From: Colias croceus
Taxonomy: Eukaryota; Arthropoda; Insecta; Lepidoptera; Pieridae
Reading direction: 5' to 3'
Assembly: GCF_905220415.1 (NCBI RefSeq)
Contig: NC_059562.1
Location: 947,501 to 1,011,500, forward strand
Length of the DNA stretch: 64,000 nucleotides
Of this stretch, positions 49,807 to 61,653 are shown piece by piece. The position numbers and the translations under genes were made by a program. The notes under the pieces are model-generated. The model was not told the DNA's origin, did no database searches, and saw only the letters and a list, made by a program, of their open reading frames with translations. Positions within the stretch are counted from its first letter, which is position 1, and the number at the start of each line of letters is the position of its first letter.

Positions 49807-49975
49807 CTAGCGGTCCGCCCCGGCTTCGCCCGTGGTACATATTAACGTTTTCTCTACATAAGAACCATCCTCGTACTTCAAGGAATATAATAAAAAAAGA
49901 ATTATCGAAATCGGTTCAGCCGTTCTCGAGTTATGGAATTACAACGAAAAGTGGCATTGATTTTTATATATTAGA
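49807..49975 (-). mobile_element. Helitron-like array, unit 3
   Basis: 169 bp, same ends as unit 2. By eye I see no difference from unit 2 in the body. Confidence 0.7.
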
Positions 49976-50143
49976 CTAGCGGTCCGCCCCGGCTTCGCCC
50001 GTGGTACATATTAACGTTTTCTCTACATAAGAACCATCCTCGTACTTCAAGGAATATAATAAAAAAAGAATTATCGAAATCGGTTCAGCCGTTCTCGAGT
50101 TATGGAATTACAACGAAAAGTGGCATTGATTTTTATATATTAG
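49976..50143 (-). mobile_element. Helitron-like array, unit 4
   Basis: Same sequence, ending TTAGA at about 50143 where SINE sequence resumes. The host base after the end is A instead of the usual T. Confidence 0.7.
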
Positions 50144-50250
50144 AAGATGTAGGTATGTATATCAGCCATCGGTTTCCATAACACAAGCGAAAGCTTAGTA
50201 TGGGATCATCGTGCCGTGTGTGAAAATTGTCCTGAAATATATATTTATTT
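50144..50250 (+). repeat. SINE, right part (interrupted)
   Basis: 'gtatatcagccatcggtttccataacacaagcg', then 'cgtgccgtgtgtgaaaattgtcc' and an AT tail complete the SINE begun at 49327. Confidence 0.65.
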
Positions 50251-52437
50251 ATTAGGTACATTATTAATTTGAGAAAGCCTTTTGCCGCGTAAACAAAATT
50301 GAAAGTTATGAATTTTTTAAATTGATATTGAATGAATGAGGTGGTGGTGGTATAATCGTAGAAATAAGAATACAGATAATAATGTACTTAATTAATAGAT
50401 GCTATAAGTTTTACGAAAAAATATTTTCTTGCTTGTAAAACTTTATAGCTTAGTCCCAGTCCTTTATAGTTTAGTGTCTTTAATCTTAGTATGTTATTTA
50501 ACAAAATATATCCCAGTTCCTATTTTACACGAAAGTCGTTAAACTTACACTTACACTTAAACTTTAAACTACACACTTAAACTTTAAACTCTATTGAAAT
50601 TCTAAATCTAACAAAAGGTCGCACACAATACATAATATCTCATTATAACCAACATTCAATGAGAAAAAACCAAATTTGACCCAAAAAACTAAAAGGGTTA
50701 AAAGAGCGAGACGGCAAATAAACGCCGTGCACCAGAGAGAGATAGATTTAGCCAACCCTTTCGCTACACCTGGTACTTTTTTGTTCAAAATTTAAAAAAG
50801 TGCAGAATTTCCTTTTGTTGGGGTCAATATTGATTTTTGGCGAATAATAGAAGTTCGTTATCTGACAGATGAAATGGCGCCATTTTACAAATTATGAGCA
50901 ATTACCGTTTGTGTGAATGTGATCTAATTTTTCGAAAAAAAAGTTTTTTTTTAGTATCATCAACATAATGTTTTTTTTTCTTTTACAGAGATACTTCCTA
51001 TGAGGCAGTTTGGGGCATCATCCATGCTGGCTAAGTGTGGGTCGGCACATATCAATGACAGATGGTGCAACGGATAGTAATTACTAATTACTAATTAGTA
51101 TGCTGCTAAATCGAGAAGATAATTTAATTTTTACACTGTGTAAAACATAAAATAAATGTTAAGAAGCTGATTTTGCCTTTTTACAAGTGAATATTCTATT
51201 GCAGACAAAAATTATAGAGATAAAACATTATTATTAACATTTTGATCTCATTTTATTTTAATACCTTCACTACTTCTATTTTTTTTTGTTAGAAATTCGT
51301 CAAATATTTTTTTAGATCAGTAACGTAGCTCACATATAAACATTGCTCTTTCGAGGGTAGTGACAAACGCGCAAAGAATAGATAGGTCATTAAATTTGCT
51401 GAAATTTTCAAGGTTTGGATTCATATTATGTTATGTAAATTAAAAAAATGAGATAGAACCCTTTATATTGATTCCTACTTCCGTATAAATTGAGATGATC
51501 TCGATGATTAAACTCGCACAGGACCATTATTCAACTGCATTGCTAAAATATGTACCTAATCTGTAATTTTCTCTCGTGAATGTAAAGGAAATTCTACGTG
51601 GGAAGGTAGTAAAGAAAAGTACTTATCAGTTTCGATTTCTATTTTATTCAACGGCAGCAGCTTCAAGTTTTGATGTGACAGTTAATTTTGATACCTACTT
51701 ATGAGAACGAATGTTTCTTGATTGTTTAAAGGTCACTGACCTCAGTATTACCAAACCCGCATATATCCGTAAAACTATAAATAAACAAACTTATAAAACT
51801 TTCGTTGGAAACGGAGCAACAAATAAAAATTAAACCATCTACTCTTACAAGACGATCCAGCATTAAGAAATATAAGACAATCAAATGAGCGCACAAAAAC
51901 GGAGGAAAAGAGACAAAAAACGAAATGGCGGATTGTTTTTAATTACCAAGTATCGGCATAAATCGAAGCCAGTCGCCGCGGGGCCGCCGGCGGAGCCGTA
52001 GAGCCGACATGCGTTGTCTTATTTTAATTTTATTTTAATTTGTTTCAATGCATTTCAATGGATTTTTTGTAATCCAATTAATTCTACTACGACATTACAA
52101 GGTGGTATGCGTGGGTTAGGGAAAGATGTGCGCGTGTTTTTGCGCATGTTATGTGTGAGCTGTTGTTAGTAATTTAATTCATGTAAATTGAATAATTTAA
52201 TATTTTTGTTTAAATGGTAATGATCAGTAGCTATAAAGCATACATCAGTAGCTACAAATATATTTCATGTAAAGAACATACCTAAAATATGAAAATGAGG
52301 CGGTAGTTTCATAAAATGCATCTGTAATGAGTGAGTTGAATGAATGTGACCAAATCTTTAGTTGGTAAATAAATGTATAAACTCTACAGTTTAAGAAATT
52401 CTAGCAAAATGATAGACTCTAGGACCTGGAGTATAAT
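50251..52437. other. Intergenic stretch
   Basis: ACACTTAAACTTTAAACT is repeated with a 20-base period at 50553-50590. A good acceptor (T-run, TTTTACAG, 50988) opens 15 codons ending TAA at 51032-51034, with AATAAA at 51151-51156, which could be a terminal exon. 51890-52010 is GC-rich. No complete gene. Confidence 0.4.
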
Positions 52438-52464
52438 AGGATAACCTAGAGTCTAGGTTATCCT
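52438..52464. other. Perfect 12-bp inverted repeat
   Basis: AGGATAACCTAG, AGT, CTAGGTTATCCT. A related 'gactctaggacc' word lies just upstream, so it may be the overlap of two inverted copies. Confidence 0.6.
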
Positions 52465-52704
52465 CTTCTCTAATATGTTTGACTGTTGTTTTAACTTTTT
52501 GTATATCTCATTTTTTACATTAGGTAGGTACGTATAATCTATAAATTATAAGAAAATTAAAAGTCGAAATGCTTATTGAATCTATTCTAAATAGAACATT
52601 TAATTTAATGATTACTCAAAGATACTTGTTTCTTATCTAAGCTCTATAATTAGTAGTACGTAAACGTTCAAGTCTAATAAGACGAAATTTATAATAAAAT
52701 ACTT

Positions 52705-52760
52705 CGGCGTATGAATGAATGAATGAATGAAAAATGATTTATTGCACACAAAATACAGAA
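52705..52760 (-). repeat. LINE 3' tail with (GAAT)n
   Basis: A (GAAT)n run followed in plus view by 'aaaaatgatttattgcacacaaaatac'. On the minus strand this is a 3' end with a (CATT)n tail, like the one at 59971. 5'-truncated, no coding. Confidence 0.45.
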
Positions 52761-53124
52761 TTCCTATCCAATATCAAAATCCTATACCTATATCCCCATT
52801 CTTATAATCATTTGGAAAAAACAATAACTTTAATTAAATTTATATGTACATTTACAAATATAATATATTTAAATATTACTAAATAAATAATTGCAGTCAT
52901 TTAACCTTTACAGTTACTAGCAACAAAAAAAAAAATTAAAACATAAAAATGTAATCCGAAAGCGTCTCCACGCCACCTCTGTCTTCGATTCATAAAATTC
53001 ATATGTAGGGGTGAAGGCGCGCGGATGCATTATATTTTACGTATAAATATAAACAAGAACATTGTAGTGCGTCTGTCTGTAACCGTTTGTCATTGTCCGA
53101 TGTATTTGTTGAGATATCGAATGA

Positions 53125-53195
53125 AATGATCCGTCCCGAGTGGGGTTTGGGACATTTAGACGTTAATTAGTAGCAAGTGGGCTAATAGGACAAGG
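53125..53195 (-). repeat. SINE fragment
   Basis: 'tccgtcccgagtgggg…tgggacatttaga…aatagga…gggacagatac' resembles the 3' part of the SINE at 60668. Weak. Confidence 0.3.
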
Positions 53196-53219
53196 GACAG
53201 ATACTTTTTCTATATATAG

Positions 53220-53402
53220 CTAGCTGTACCTCCCGGTTTTTCCTGTTGGTCTTAGCGTGATGTATAAGTCTATAGCCTATGCCCTTATAGGCTTCTTCGG
53301 TAAATGGGCTATCTAGAACTGAAATATTTTTTTTTAATCGGTCTAGTAGTTCCTGAGATTAGCGCGTTCAAAAACTCTACAGCTTTATAATATTAGTATA
53401 GA
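53220..53402 (-). mobile_element. Helitron-like element, family B
   Basis: CTAGCTGTACCTCCCGG start, 'cttagcgtgatg', 'gagattagcgcgttc', 'ttataatattagtata'GA|T end. Standard ends, no coding. Confidence 0.6.
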
Positions 53403-55763
53403 TAAATATATATATAGATGTAGAATTTAACTATTAATGGGACATGCGTTTACGGGAATTGGACGACTTTAGGTATGGATTCTAATAGGAATTTAGGTAT
53501 AAGATAGTAACTAAATTGGAATATGTCTACATCATCATCAAGTATCGTTAAAAATTCTGCTACCTACTAATAAAAACGTGAAATTTTGCGAGGATGTAGC
53601 TACATGTGTTATTGAATAAAATAACGTTGATAGATAAGTCTGGATTAGCAAAAAGGCTACTTTGTGTGACGTGCGTAATGCCGGGATTAGTTAGCTGCAG
53701 TATAAACATGGTCTATCACTTTGTACTAGAAATTCTTATATGCTCTAATACTAAAATTAGAATATAAATGTACTCGTATCTGTCCCAGCAAACAACGTTT
53801 GTTTGGCAGTATGAAAAATAGATATCCGATTCTCAACCTAGGTACCACACAATATTTCATGAGAATGGCATTTCAAGGAAATTTACTACAAATGAGAGAA
53901 TTTTGTGTATCCGAACAAGATGATATTAGTAATTATGTTATTTTTGTAATTCGATTGGTCTCGGAGTTGAAAATTCAGAAATTCGTAATTTACGTAGTTA
54001 TATTAATACGTAATTAAATACATTAATTAAATTCATTCTTAAGAATTAATGTAAAATGTTATCTTCAATTTGAAATGTCATCTAGTACATTTGTGGTTAT
54101 TAGTCATAAATCTATATTGAGGAAAAATAATGGTTAGGTACATGGCTGATGGCCTTAGATATCAGTAGACCGATCTTTGCGTCCATTTACGATAAAAAAA
54201 TAAAAAAGAGCTGATACTTTTAATAATGGCATTTGTAACTACGTGCTTTTATGTCGAACTATTTCAAAAGTATCAAAATATAGTTTTCAATAATTTATAG
54301 ATATATCGGATTCCAGGAGGAGGCGGATAAGCTACGGGCTGTAGTACCTAACGCGGGTTTACTATGTATGTCTAATTATCTAATTAGCTGAACACCTTTA
54401 TATCACACAATAATGTTAATTTCTAATAGGTATTATTTTAAGAACTTAAAAAGAGATCTAGTTTCGGTAATCTACGTGAAACTGATTTCAACCAAGCAAG
54501 CTTAGATGTCTAGAAAACAATTAACAACTGATACCAGTTAGATTCTAAAAAGTATGCTTTTGTTCATTAATTTGATTTCAACACAATATAATATTTTGTC
54601 TATTGTTTAATCATAAGACACAATTCAAACTACACTGAGTGAGCGTGTCAAAAAAATACAGCCTACACACTCGAAAAACAGCACTCCTTAACAATCGAGT
54701 AAAAACCATACAATAATCGAAAAAAATGAATCACAATTTTTTGCTCATCTCGAAAACATTAAAAGCATTCAAAATGGAAATAAATCCAACCCTTTTCAAA
54801 TCTTATTAAATGCGGAATTCGTAGTTTTTGAGAAATGATCAGCGACGGGGCCACAATGACGGCCTTTTTACCTTTTGGCCCTTTCGGCTTGAGACAATAG
54901 GCCGCGGGGTCGACGACCCGGGATTATAAAGTTTGGAACACCTTGTCTCAGGGCTGTCAGTACAAAGTTTTTAGGATAACTGGAGCACCGCTGACTCTTG
55001 ATAAGTCATAGGTCTAGAAAATAAAAAAAAAACTGTGTAATGTTCGCATGTGTATATGCGAACATTTCTGTAAAACGTAGCTGAGATATGTAAAGGTAAT
55101 TGTGTCTATGCAGTTGTAGTAATTATTATGTTAATGTTAATTTTCATTTCAAATACAAATGTGTAATAAGATAGATACACTTTTAAAATAATTAAACTAC
55201 TATATGTAGTTGCTATTGTGTTAAAGTTTTCTCTATGCGAATCAGATTTATGTATGAACATATATTATGTACTAAATTAAAAAATAAACACTTTATGCAA
55301 TACAATGAAGAATTTATAACACATAATATGTATAAAAGTAATTTACTTATGTTTTGTAAGTAAAGTGTTCTAATTTTGATTATGTTAAGTAGTAGCGAGT
55401 GACAACCCTAAGCGAGGTAGGTATAAATTATAATCCGCGCGGGCGCAGACGATGAGTTATTTAAGAGTTTATGATTATTTCCACAGGACTAAGTTTTTAA
55501 TATTTTACCTGAGAGTGCAAAAACTGCTTCAGTATGTAACTATGCGAATCTCTTTTTTTAATTATAATATTATGTTAGGTTATGATTATTAATAAAGGTA
55601 CCTTCAGATATCAAATGTATTATTATATAAGTATACCTACTACTACCCACTTTATCACTTGAACAGTGGTGTCAAAAGGAAGCCAATTAAAAGAAGAGGA
55701 AAGAAGAGAATATTCATAAAAGTAAAATAAATCATTAGAAACTCAATCCTTTGTTATCATTCC
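53403..55763. other. Intergenic stretch
   Basis: No gene supported. GC-richer patches lie at 54840-55010 and 55375-55450. The plus-strand frame at 53799-54017 has no domain. Confidence 0.5.
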
Positions 55764-55897
55764 TGTACCCCGCTGAAGAAACCAGCATTACTCCGCTCCT
55801 ATTGGTCTGACCTCACAACAGTGCAATATTTTTTTCAAATCGGACCCGTAGTTCCTGAGATTAGCGTGTTCAAACAAACAAACAGTAAAGTATAGAT
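55764..55897 (-). mobile_element. Helitron-like element family B, internally deleted
   Basis: 'ccccgc', 'ctccgctcctattggtct', 'tttttcaaatcggaccc', 'gagattagcgtgttcaaac' and a 'tataGA|T' end. The middle is missing. Confidence 0.45.
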
Positions 55898-56855
55898 AAA
55901 CATTAATTCTTCATCAGATTATAATCTACATTGGTTTGGATATATTATTATAGACCTACCACGAAGAAACTGTTGGTTTCAATCGATAAATAATAGATTT
56001 TAAAACACATTCCTTTTATAAACATAAAATTATTTACTTGAAAAAATTACACAATACCAACTTATGTAAGTACCTATGTATTTAATATTTATTGCAATGG
56101 TTTTGATAAAGATAAGCAGAGCCTAATGACAAGTTAATTAATAGAATGTAGATTGGTAAAAAATATTTTAAAGAGCTTTAAATTCGGTAGAAATGATCGA
56201 TCTATTACTTCTTAGTTCTTAAAACCGTTCATAACAACTTTTTAAAGTTCCTTGATTAGGAAATTTAAAAATTGTAAAAATTTAATAAATAAATATTCTA
56301 GACCACAATTTACACAGAATACTTGATTTTCCCAGCCATTCCATTTGCGTACGAAACTATAAAAGCTTACTCGTCTAACCATATTTACACGCATAAATTA
56401 ACGCGGTTCGGCCGGTTATATATTTTAATTGATAGATAATTAGTTCCAAAGCAACAGATCAAATCGACCAATATAGTAAGTTTTCCGTTAATCTAAGTAT
56501 GTTTATAAGAACTGCCGCGTACTTTTTCTGCTAAAATTGGAAATCCACTCTTTGAAGTCGCCACCGGTGCGTAATTAAACAAAAACAAACATGCAAAAAA
56601 ACATTAATTAATTAAACTGGTTACCAATAAAACGAGAATTTACAGCAATTAGCATATGTCGAGATATTATGCTGATACATGCGTGTACGTTGATTTAGAA
56701 GTTGCAGTATAATATGGGAGCATAGGGATTCTTTAGTATTGGTAGCTTGGTTTTTATTATTTAGATTTATTATTTTTAATGACTGTAAAGTAGTTTTACC
56801 GTTAGTCATATTCTTTTCATTTTTATAATTGATAAAAATAATAAAATATATAAAA
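55898..56855. other. AT-rich intergenic stretch
   Basis: Nothing gene-like seen. Confidence 0.5.
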
Positions 56856-57023
56856 CTAGCGGTCCGCCCCGGCTTCGCCCGTGGTACATATTAACGTTTT
56901 CTCTACATAAGAACCATCCTCGTACTTCAAGGAATATAATAAAAAAAGAATTATCGAAATCGGTTCAGCCGTTCTCGAGTTATGGAATTACAACGAAAAG
57001 TGGCATTGATTTTTATATATTAG
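56856..57023 (-). mobile_element. Single copy of the arrayed Helitron-like unit
   Basis: Host A, CTAGCGGTCCGCC…TATATATTAGA, host T. By eye it matches units 2-4 of the 49.6-50.1 kb array base for base over nearly all of its length, which dates it to recent activity. It gives the clean single-insert boundaries against which the array can be read. Confidence 0.7.
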
Positions 57024-57125
57024 ATAAGTTTATTTGACTCAAAAAACAAAAGCACAAGGTGTACCTATACAGATCTTATTTGCAGGTACATACATTTTTA
57101 TTTTACATACATACAGAGTTTATAC

Positions 57126-57168
57126 AATGACCCCTATGCTAGGTTAACCATGTGTTATAGGGGTCATT
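57126..57168. other. 12-bp stem hairpin between two Helitron-like elements
   Basis: AATGACCCCTAT and ATAGGGGTCATT pair perfectly over a 19-base loop. It could be the 3' stem-loop of an otherwise decayed element in 57024-57200. Confidence 0.5.
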
Positions 57169-57201
57169 CGTACATAATAACATTATTATATTTATATGTA
57201 A

Positions 57202-57423
57202 CTAGCTTTCCACCCGCGGCATCGCCCGCGCTGTCAAAGAAAAACTCGCATAGTTCCCGTTCCCGTGGGATTTCCGGGATAAAACCTATCCTATGTCCTT
57301 TCTCGGGTATCAAAATATCTCTATACAAAATTTCATGCAAATTGGTTCAGTAGTTAAGGCGTGATTGAGTAACAGACAGACAGACAGACAGAGTTACTTT
57401 CGCATTTATAATATTAGTATGGA
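57202..57423 (-). mobile_element. Helitron-like element family A, longer variant
   Basis: A|CTAGCTTTCCACCCGCGG…'ttcccgttcccgtggg'…(GACA)n…'ataatattagtaTGGA'|T. About 40 bases longer than other A copies because of an extra 'cccgttcccgtgggatttccggg' part (plus view). Confidence 0.6.
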
Positions 57424-59059
57424 TAAAATTGGGTACCTACAACTAACAATCTGTAGTAGGTACGTACCCTATCTAAGTGATGATGTTTGTTGTGAATTAC
57501 AACGCGAACAGATTGAGTTGAAATTTTGAAAGCATGTATTAAAGCATTCAGTGATATTATAGGTACCATATTGTGCGAAGACAAACTGGTAGGTACCTTA
57601 ACGGCTATACCACGAATGTACATTGCTTCAGTTCTAACTTCTAAGTATACATAAATAGTTTATTTATTTAATTTATAGATAACTTTTAGTAAATACTTCG
57701 TCATCTAAGCACTCTAAACTCATGTTACATCCATAATAACACAATTCATAATATCTACAATCTACACGAATTTAATCAATTCTCTAAAAAACATTCAACA
57801 CGTTGGAATCGAGCGATTTTCATTAGACACGAATAGCAGAAACAATGAGGTCTATCAAGCGACGCCGCGGGGCGGGCACAGCGCACTAAACAACACAGAA
57901 CGTGACTCAGCACAAACCACTTATTCAAAATCAAACATATTTTAAAATATGAAATCCTCAAGACTGGTTATTTTTATTGTGTAGAGTTGAGTGAAATGAC
58001 GCGGCGGAATCGATTTTATTTTTGTTGCTCCTCATCGACTATTTGTTGATATCGGAAATTATCGGGCTCGTACGTTTCGATGTTTTTATGTTTCTGTCTT
58101 CGTGCACGACGACTGGTTGTTTATCGAAGCGTTCTAGGATTAAAGTTGTATGGAGTCTAATTGGAAAGAATTAAAACTACGGGGTAAGTACTTTTGGCAA
58201 ACATTGTAAATTTTTAATTATGAGATGTAGGTAATGTAAGTAATTGTAGAATATAACGTAAATAGATACTAAAACGATAAATTATTGATGAAAATTATAA
58301 AGGTAATGTAACTACTTATGTATTTGTAAATTTACGAGAATTAAAAAGATGAAAATAAGATGCCACACTTCCTGTTCGCTTTACCTGTCTGACGGATATA
58401 TTTTAAAAGTAAAAGAATTGAGGTAAAAAGTGGTAATAGATACTTTGTTCGCATAAAAACTGGCATCTGATAACCATTCACGAGTATTTTAAAATCAATA
58501 AAAAATAATTAAATATAGGTAATTAGGTACTTTGTTATGAGAAAGTGAGGCATTATCTATAAAAAAAATCTGTTTAGATAAGATTCAAGTATTTTATTTT
58601 GCGAGGATTGTAAAGTATTCAAATAGTAATAAGTGCCTCTACCTTAATGTGAAATCTTCTTGTAAAGATTATAGTACTTTCTAGGTAAGAAATTAATATG
58701 TATTTTCTTCAATAGTGGTTAGTAACATCGCAGGAATTAAGAATCATAATAAGAGACATCGTTTACAATAAAAACCAATCTAGTAATCTATACACTCTAC
58801 GTTCATAGATTTATCAAGAACAAAGGAAAAGAACAATAAAATATAATAGAAATTTTTAACATTATAAACAATCGTAGTGTAGGAAAAAGCTTAAATACGT
58901 TGAAGGACAACCTCTTAACTTTGGTGTAGTGTGGATACGCCGTTATTTTTATATAAATATAATTTAATTAGACTTAGGTATTTTATTGGTACTTATAGAA
59001 CAATTACATTTTTACTTTTAGAACAATTTGTTGCGATTGTGACAACAACTCATTAATCT
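57424..59059. other. Intergenic stretch
   Basis: A CpG-richer patch lies at 57820-58150. No gene seen. Confidence 0.5.
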
Positions 59060-59243
59060 TAACTAATAATATAAAGCTGAAGAGTTTTTTTGTTTGAACG
59101 CGCTAATCTCAGGAACTACTGGTCCTATTTGAAAATCTCTTTCGGTGATAGATTTATCAAGGAAGGCTATAGACTATATAATATAATCACGCTAAAACCA
59201 ACAGGAGCGGAGTCACGTGGATGAAACCGCAGGGCGCAGCTAG
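59060..59243 (+). mobile_element. Helitron-like element, family B
   Basis: 'taataatataaagctgaagag', 'gaacgcgctaatctcagg', 'aaaccgcagggcgcagCTAG'|T. The 5' TC is blurred. Confidence 0.55.
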
Positions 59244-59970
59244 TTATTATTTAAACGATATACTTAATCTATTCATAATACATATTTCGTTCTCTCTAAG
59301 CTAACGTTTTCGTTAGCAAAGCGTTCGCGTTGCCTTGATCCGTGTTTAAAATATCTATAGGACTAATTTACCAGAAATTTGATAAGCAATAAGCTTAGCC
59401 TAGAATAATCTAACTAACTTTCTTCAATTTATCCTGAAAAGAAGCAGTGTCATAAAGCTAGAGTTCTTTAGCCAACATTATACCAAAAACAAGCTAAAAC
59501 AAATGTCGTATCCACAAGTCACTACCGTTAACAAGAATGGAAGAATCGAGTTAAATTCAAAAACGGGATGATTTTTAAAAAATGTATTCGAGTGAGCGCG
59601 TTCATTTATAATGAGAAACCGAACTGACTGGAAAAAAAAAGTACAAGCATACCCTTTTCGAGTTTACGAAAACGATACAGTGATAAATTTGAAATATGGA
59701 ATGAGATGTGATACTTTTTATTCTTGCGTCCAACAGTTTTTGTGTCCATTTTTTAATTTCTCCTAATGGCCCTTTGAACACTTTAGCGTCGAATCCTTGC
59801 TACCGTTTTATGGGCTATTAATTTTAGAAGTGTTTTTGGTTCGGTCAAAGTAATAGTACTTTTGTATTTAGATTCTGTTTAATAAGTTAATGTAAATGCA
59901 GATGCTTGAACTTTAAACATTGAGTGTATTTTTAGTGTGTTTATATTGTGGTGGTTGGTTTTACGTTTGA
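59244..59970. other. AT-rich intergenic stretch
   Basis: Nothing gene-like seen. Confidence 0.5.
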
Positions 59971-60125
59971 ATGAGTGTAATGAGTGAATGAAAAATATTT
60001 TATTGTACACCTTATAGAATACATTTTACAAACTTAAAAATATAATTATCAATGTACAGTAGGCGGCCTTATCGCTGGCAGCGATCTCTACCAGGAAACC
60101 CAGAAAAGACGAGGAAATTAAACGA
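59971..60125 (-). mobile_element. LINE 3'-end fragment, 5'-truncated
   Basis: Plus view: (GAATG)n-like start, 'aatattttattgtacacc', then 'gtaggcggccttatcgctggcagcgatctctaccagg'. This is a widespread lepidopteran LINE 3' end with a short-repeat tail. No reverse transcriptase here. Confidence 0.5.
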
Positions 60126-60379
60126 GTCAATAACATGGTGGTGCAAAATAAATAAAAGTGGCAATAATAATTTTAATTTATAAGATAATATATAAGAATA
60201 CATACTTATATAAATTGCCGAGTGTATTTCAGTAATTAAATAAGTTTCTACTTATGATCATAATATTTTCGATCAGTCATTTTACATAGACCGGTTTTTA
60301 TTATGCTATAAAAATTGAGATAAGAATCTCATAGTACCTATTGTATCTGTTTGTGCCAAGTCTAGGTACGGTTTTTGTC

Positions 60380-60445
60380 TGCGCTGGGAATCGAACCCGT
60401 GATCTTTCGAACTTTGAATTTAACGTCAATCAATGTAACCAGAAG
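60380..60445 (-). repeat. tRNA-like B-box remnant
   Basis: The minus strand holds ACGGGTTCGATTCCCAGCGC (60381-60399), a strong B-box with part of a T stem. The A-box side is not tRNA-like, so this is a SINE head remnant. Confidence 0.4.
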
Positions 60446-60667
60446 GCAGTTATTAAAATAAGAGATTGTAATGAATTATGAAACGCAAGTTTCTTTTTAT
60501 AAGGCTGGTAAAGAAAAGTAAGATTTCATAATTTTGTTCTATACACCTTCTATACACTATCTGACTGCGAAATAGTTATTGTGAACCAGTTTTTCAGCTA
60601 TACAAAAGCTCTGTCATGCTATATATTAGACAATAGAGTATGTGTCATAAATTTAGAGTAAGTACCT

Positions 60668-60880
60668 AAAGTGAAGTCCCATGTCCATATTGGGGTAAGG
60701 GACAGATGCATTATACATCTGTTTCACTGATCGATTTTCTTTAGGGACAAGAAGGTTATCAGCCTTCTGTGTCCTGCCAGACCGAGACATTTTTTTTCTT
60801 CGTCTCCACCGGGAATCGAACCCAGGACTCCTCGATTCTACGCTCACGCGACAACTACTGTACCAAGGAGGCGGTCAAAG
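60668..60880 (-). repeat. tRNA-derived SINE, second family
   Basis: Minus strand: TGGTACAGTAG A-box (within 60853-60868), GGGTTCGATTCCC B-box (60811-60823), a short A-run, then a body ending 'atgggacttca'. Copies of its 3' part lie at 41383 and 53125. It overlaps a minus-strand open frame that is not a gene. Confidence 0.65.
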
Positions 60881-61568
60881 AGTAAGCTAAAATATGAATA
60901 TTATCGAGTTCAGAAAACTTCTTTTTAGTTATATCTTATGCATCTAATATCAATAATTGACTATTTTTGAATCCAAAACTGAACTTTAAAAACTAAAAAT
61001 AAGTCTAAATATTGAATTTAAAACCTCATGTGCGATAGCCCCTCTATTCAAATGTTAACTTATGTATTTTCATCATGAAAAAATATTGACTTAAGTTTCT
61101 CAAGGAAACAGTAAATAAAACACAATTATATTTTTAAGTATACATATTTATTTATAAATTATGCGGTCACATGATATAAATTAATTTATTTACAATTAAA
61201 TAGTACAAAGTAAAAAATAGACATGTCGATGTTCCCTCCGAACGGGTCGACCACACCCCGCGGTGGCAGCGGAGTGCAGGCAAAGGGTCGCAGGTTCGAA
61301 CATCAACACTTGCATTTATTAATTTCAAGCTTAAATCTTCAGAAGCGAATTCTGTTAGACGAGGACGATAAATAAATAAACATTTAGTGACTAGAGCGAA
61401 ACGCGAATTCCGAACGTCGTCTCACAATATGCATTCGATAGGGTATAACACTTAAATTACTTAATAAATTAATAAATAATAGATATATTTCATTTATTTT
61501 AAATTAATAAATAAACGAATCCCTTGACTCCGTATTCTATAGTCGTTACGATCATTCAAATTAAATTT
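60881..61568. other. Region downstream of the muscle-gene exons
   Basis: AT-rich, with a GC-rich patch at 61230-61300. A minus-strand AATAAA (61493-61498) lies about 145 bases past the stop codon at 61640 and could serve as the poly(A) signal; such words are common in this AT-rich sequence. Confidence 0.35.
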
Positions 61569-61653
61569 TCGATAGCAAGAAACTTTGGGGTGTCTCAAGG
61601 TGTTTCGCTGGGTCCATTGTTATTCGTATTGTATGTCGATCAGTTGTCGACGA
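61569..61653 (+). mobile_element. LINE reverse-transcriptase fragment
   Basis: Plus-strand frame with G-V-S-Q-G-V-S-L-G-P-L-L-F-V-L-Y-V-D-Q-L, a match to the G-V-P-Q-G-S-V-L-G-P-L-L-F block that precedes the catalytic F-A-D-D motif in non-LTR retrotransposons. The catalytic motif and everything else are absent. The fragment ends at or just inside the Ig exon on the other strand. Confidence 0.7.

Noticed and set aside
60380..60445. Possible tRNA gene at a perfect B-box
   Set aside because: No pairing acceptor stem or anticodon arm; matches SINE-head decay seen elsewhere.
60653..60847. Minus-strand open frame with S-R-S-P-G-F-D-S-R-W
   Set aside because: It is the tRNA-like B-box and body of the SINE at 60668 read as protein.
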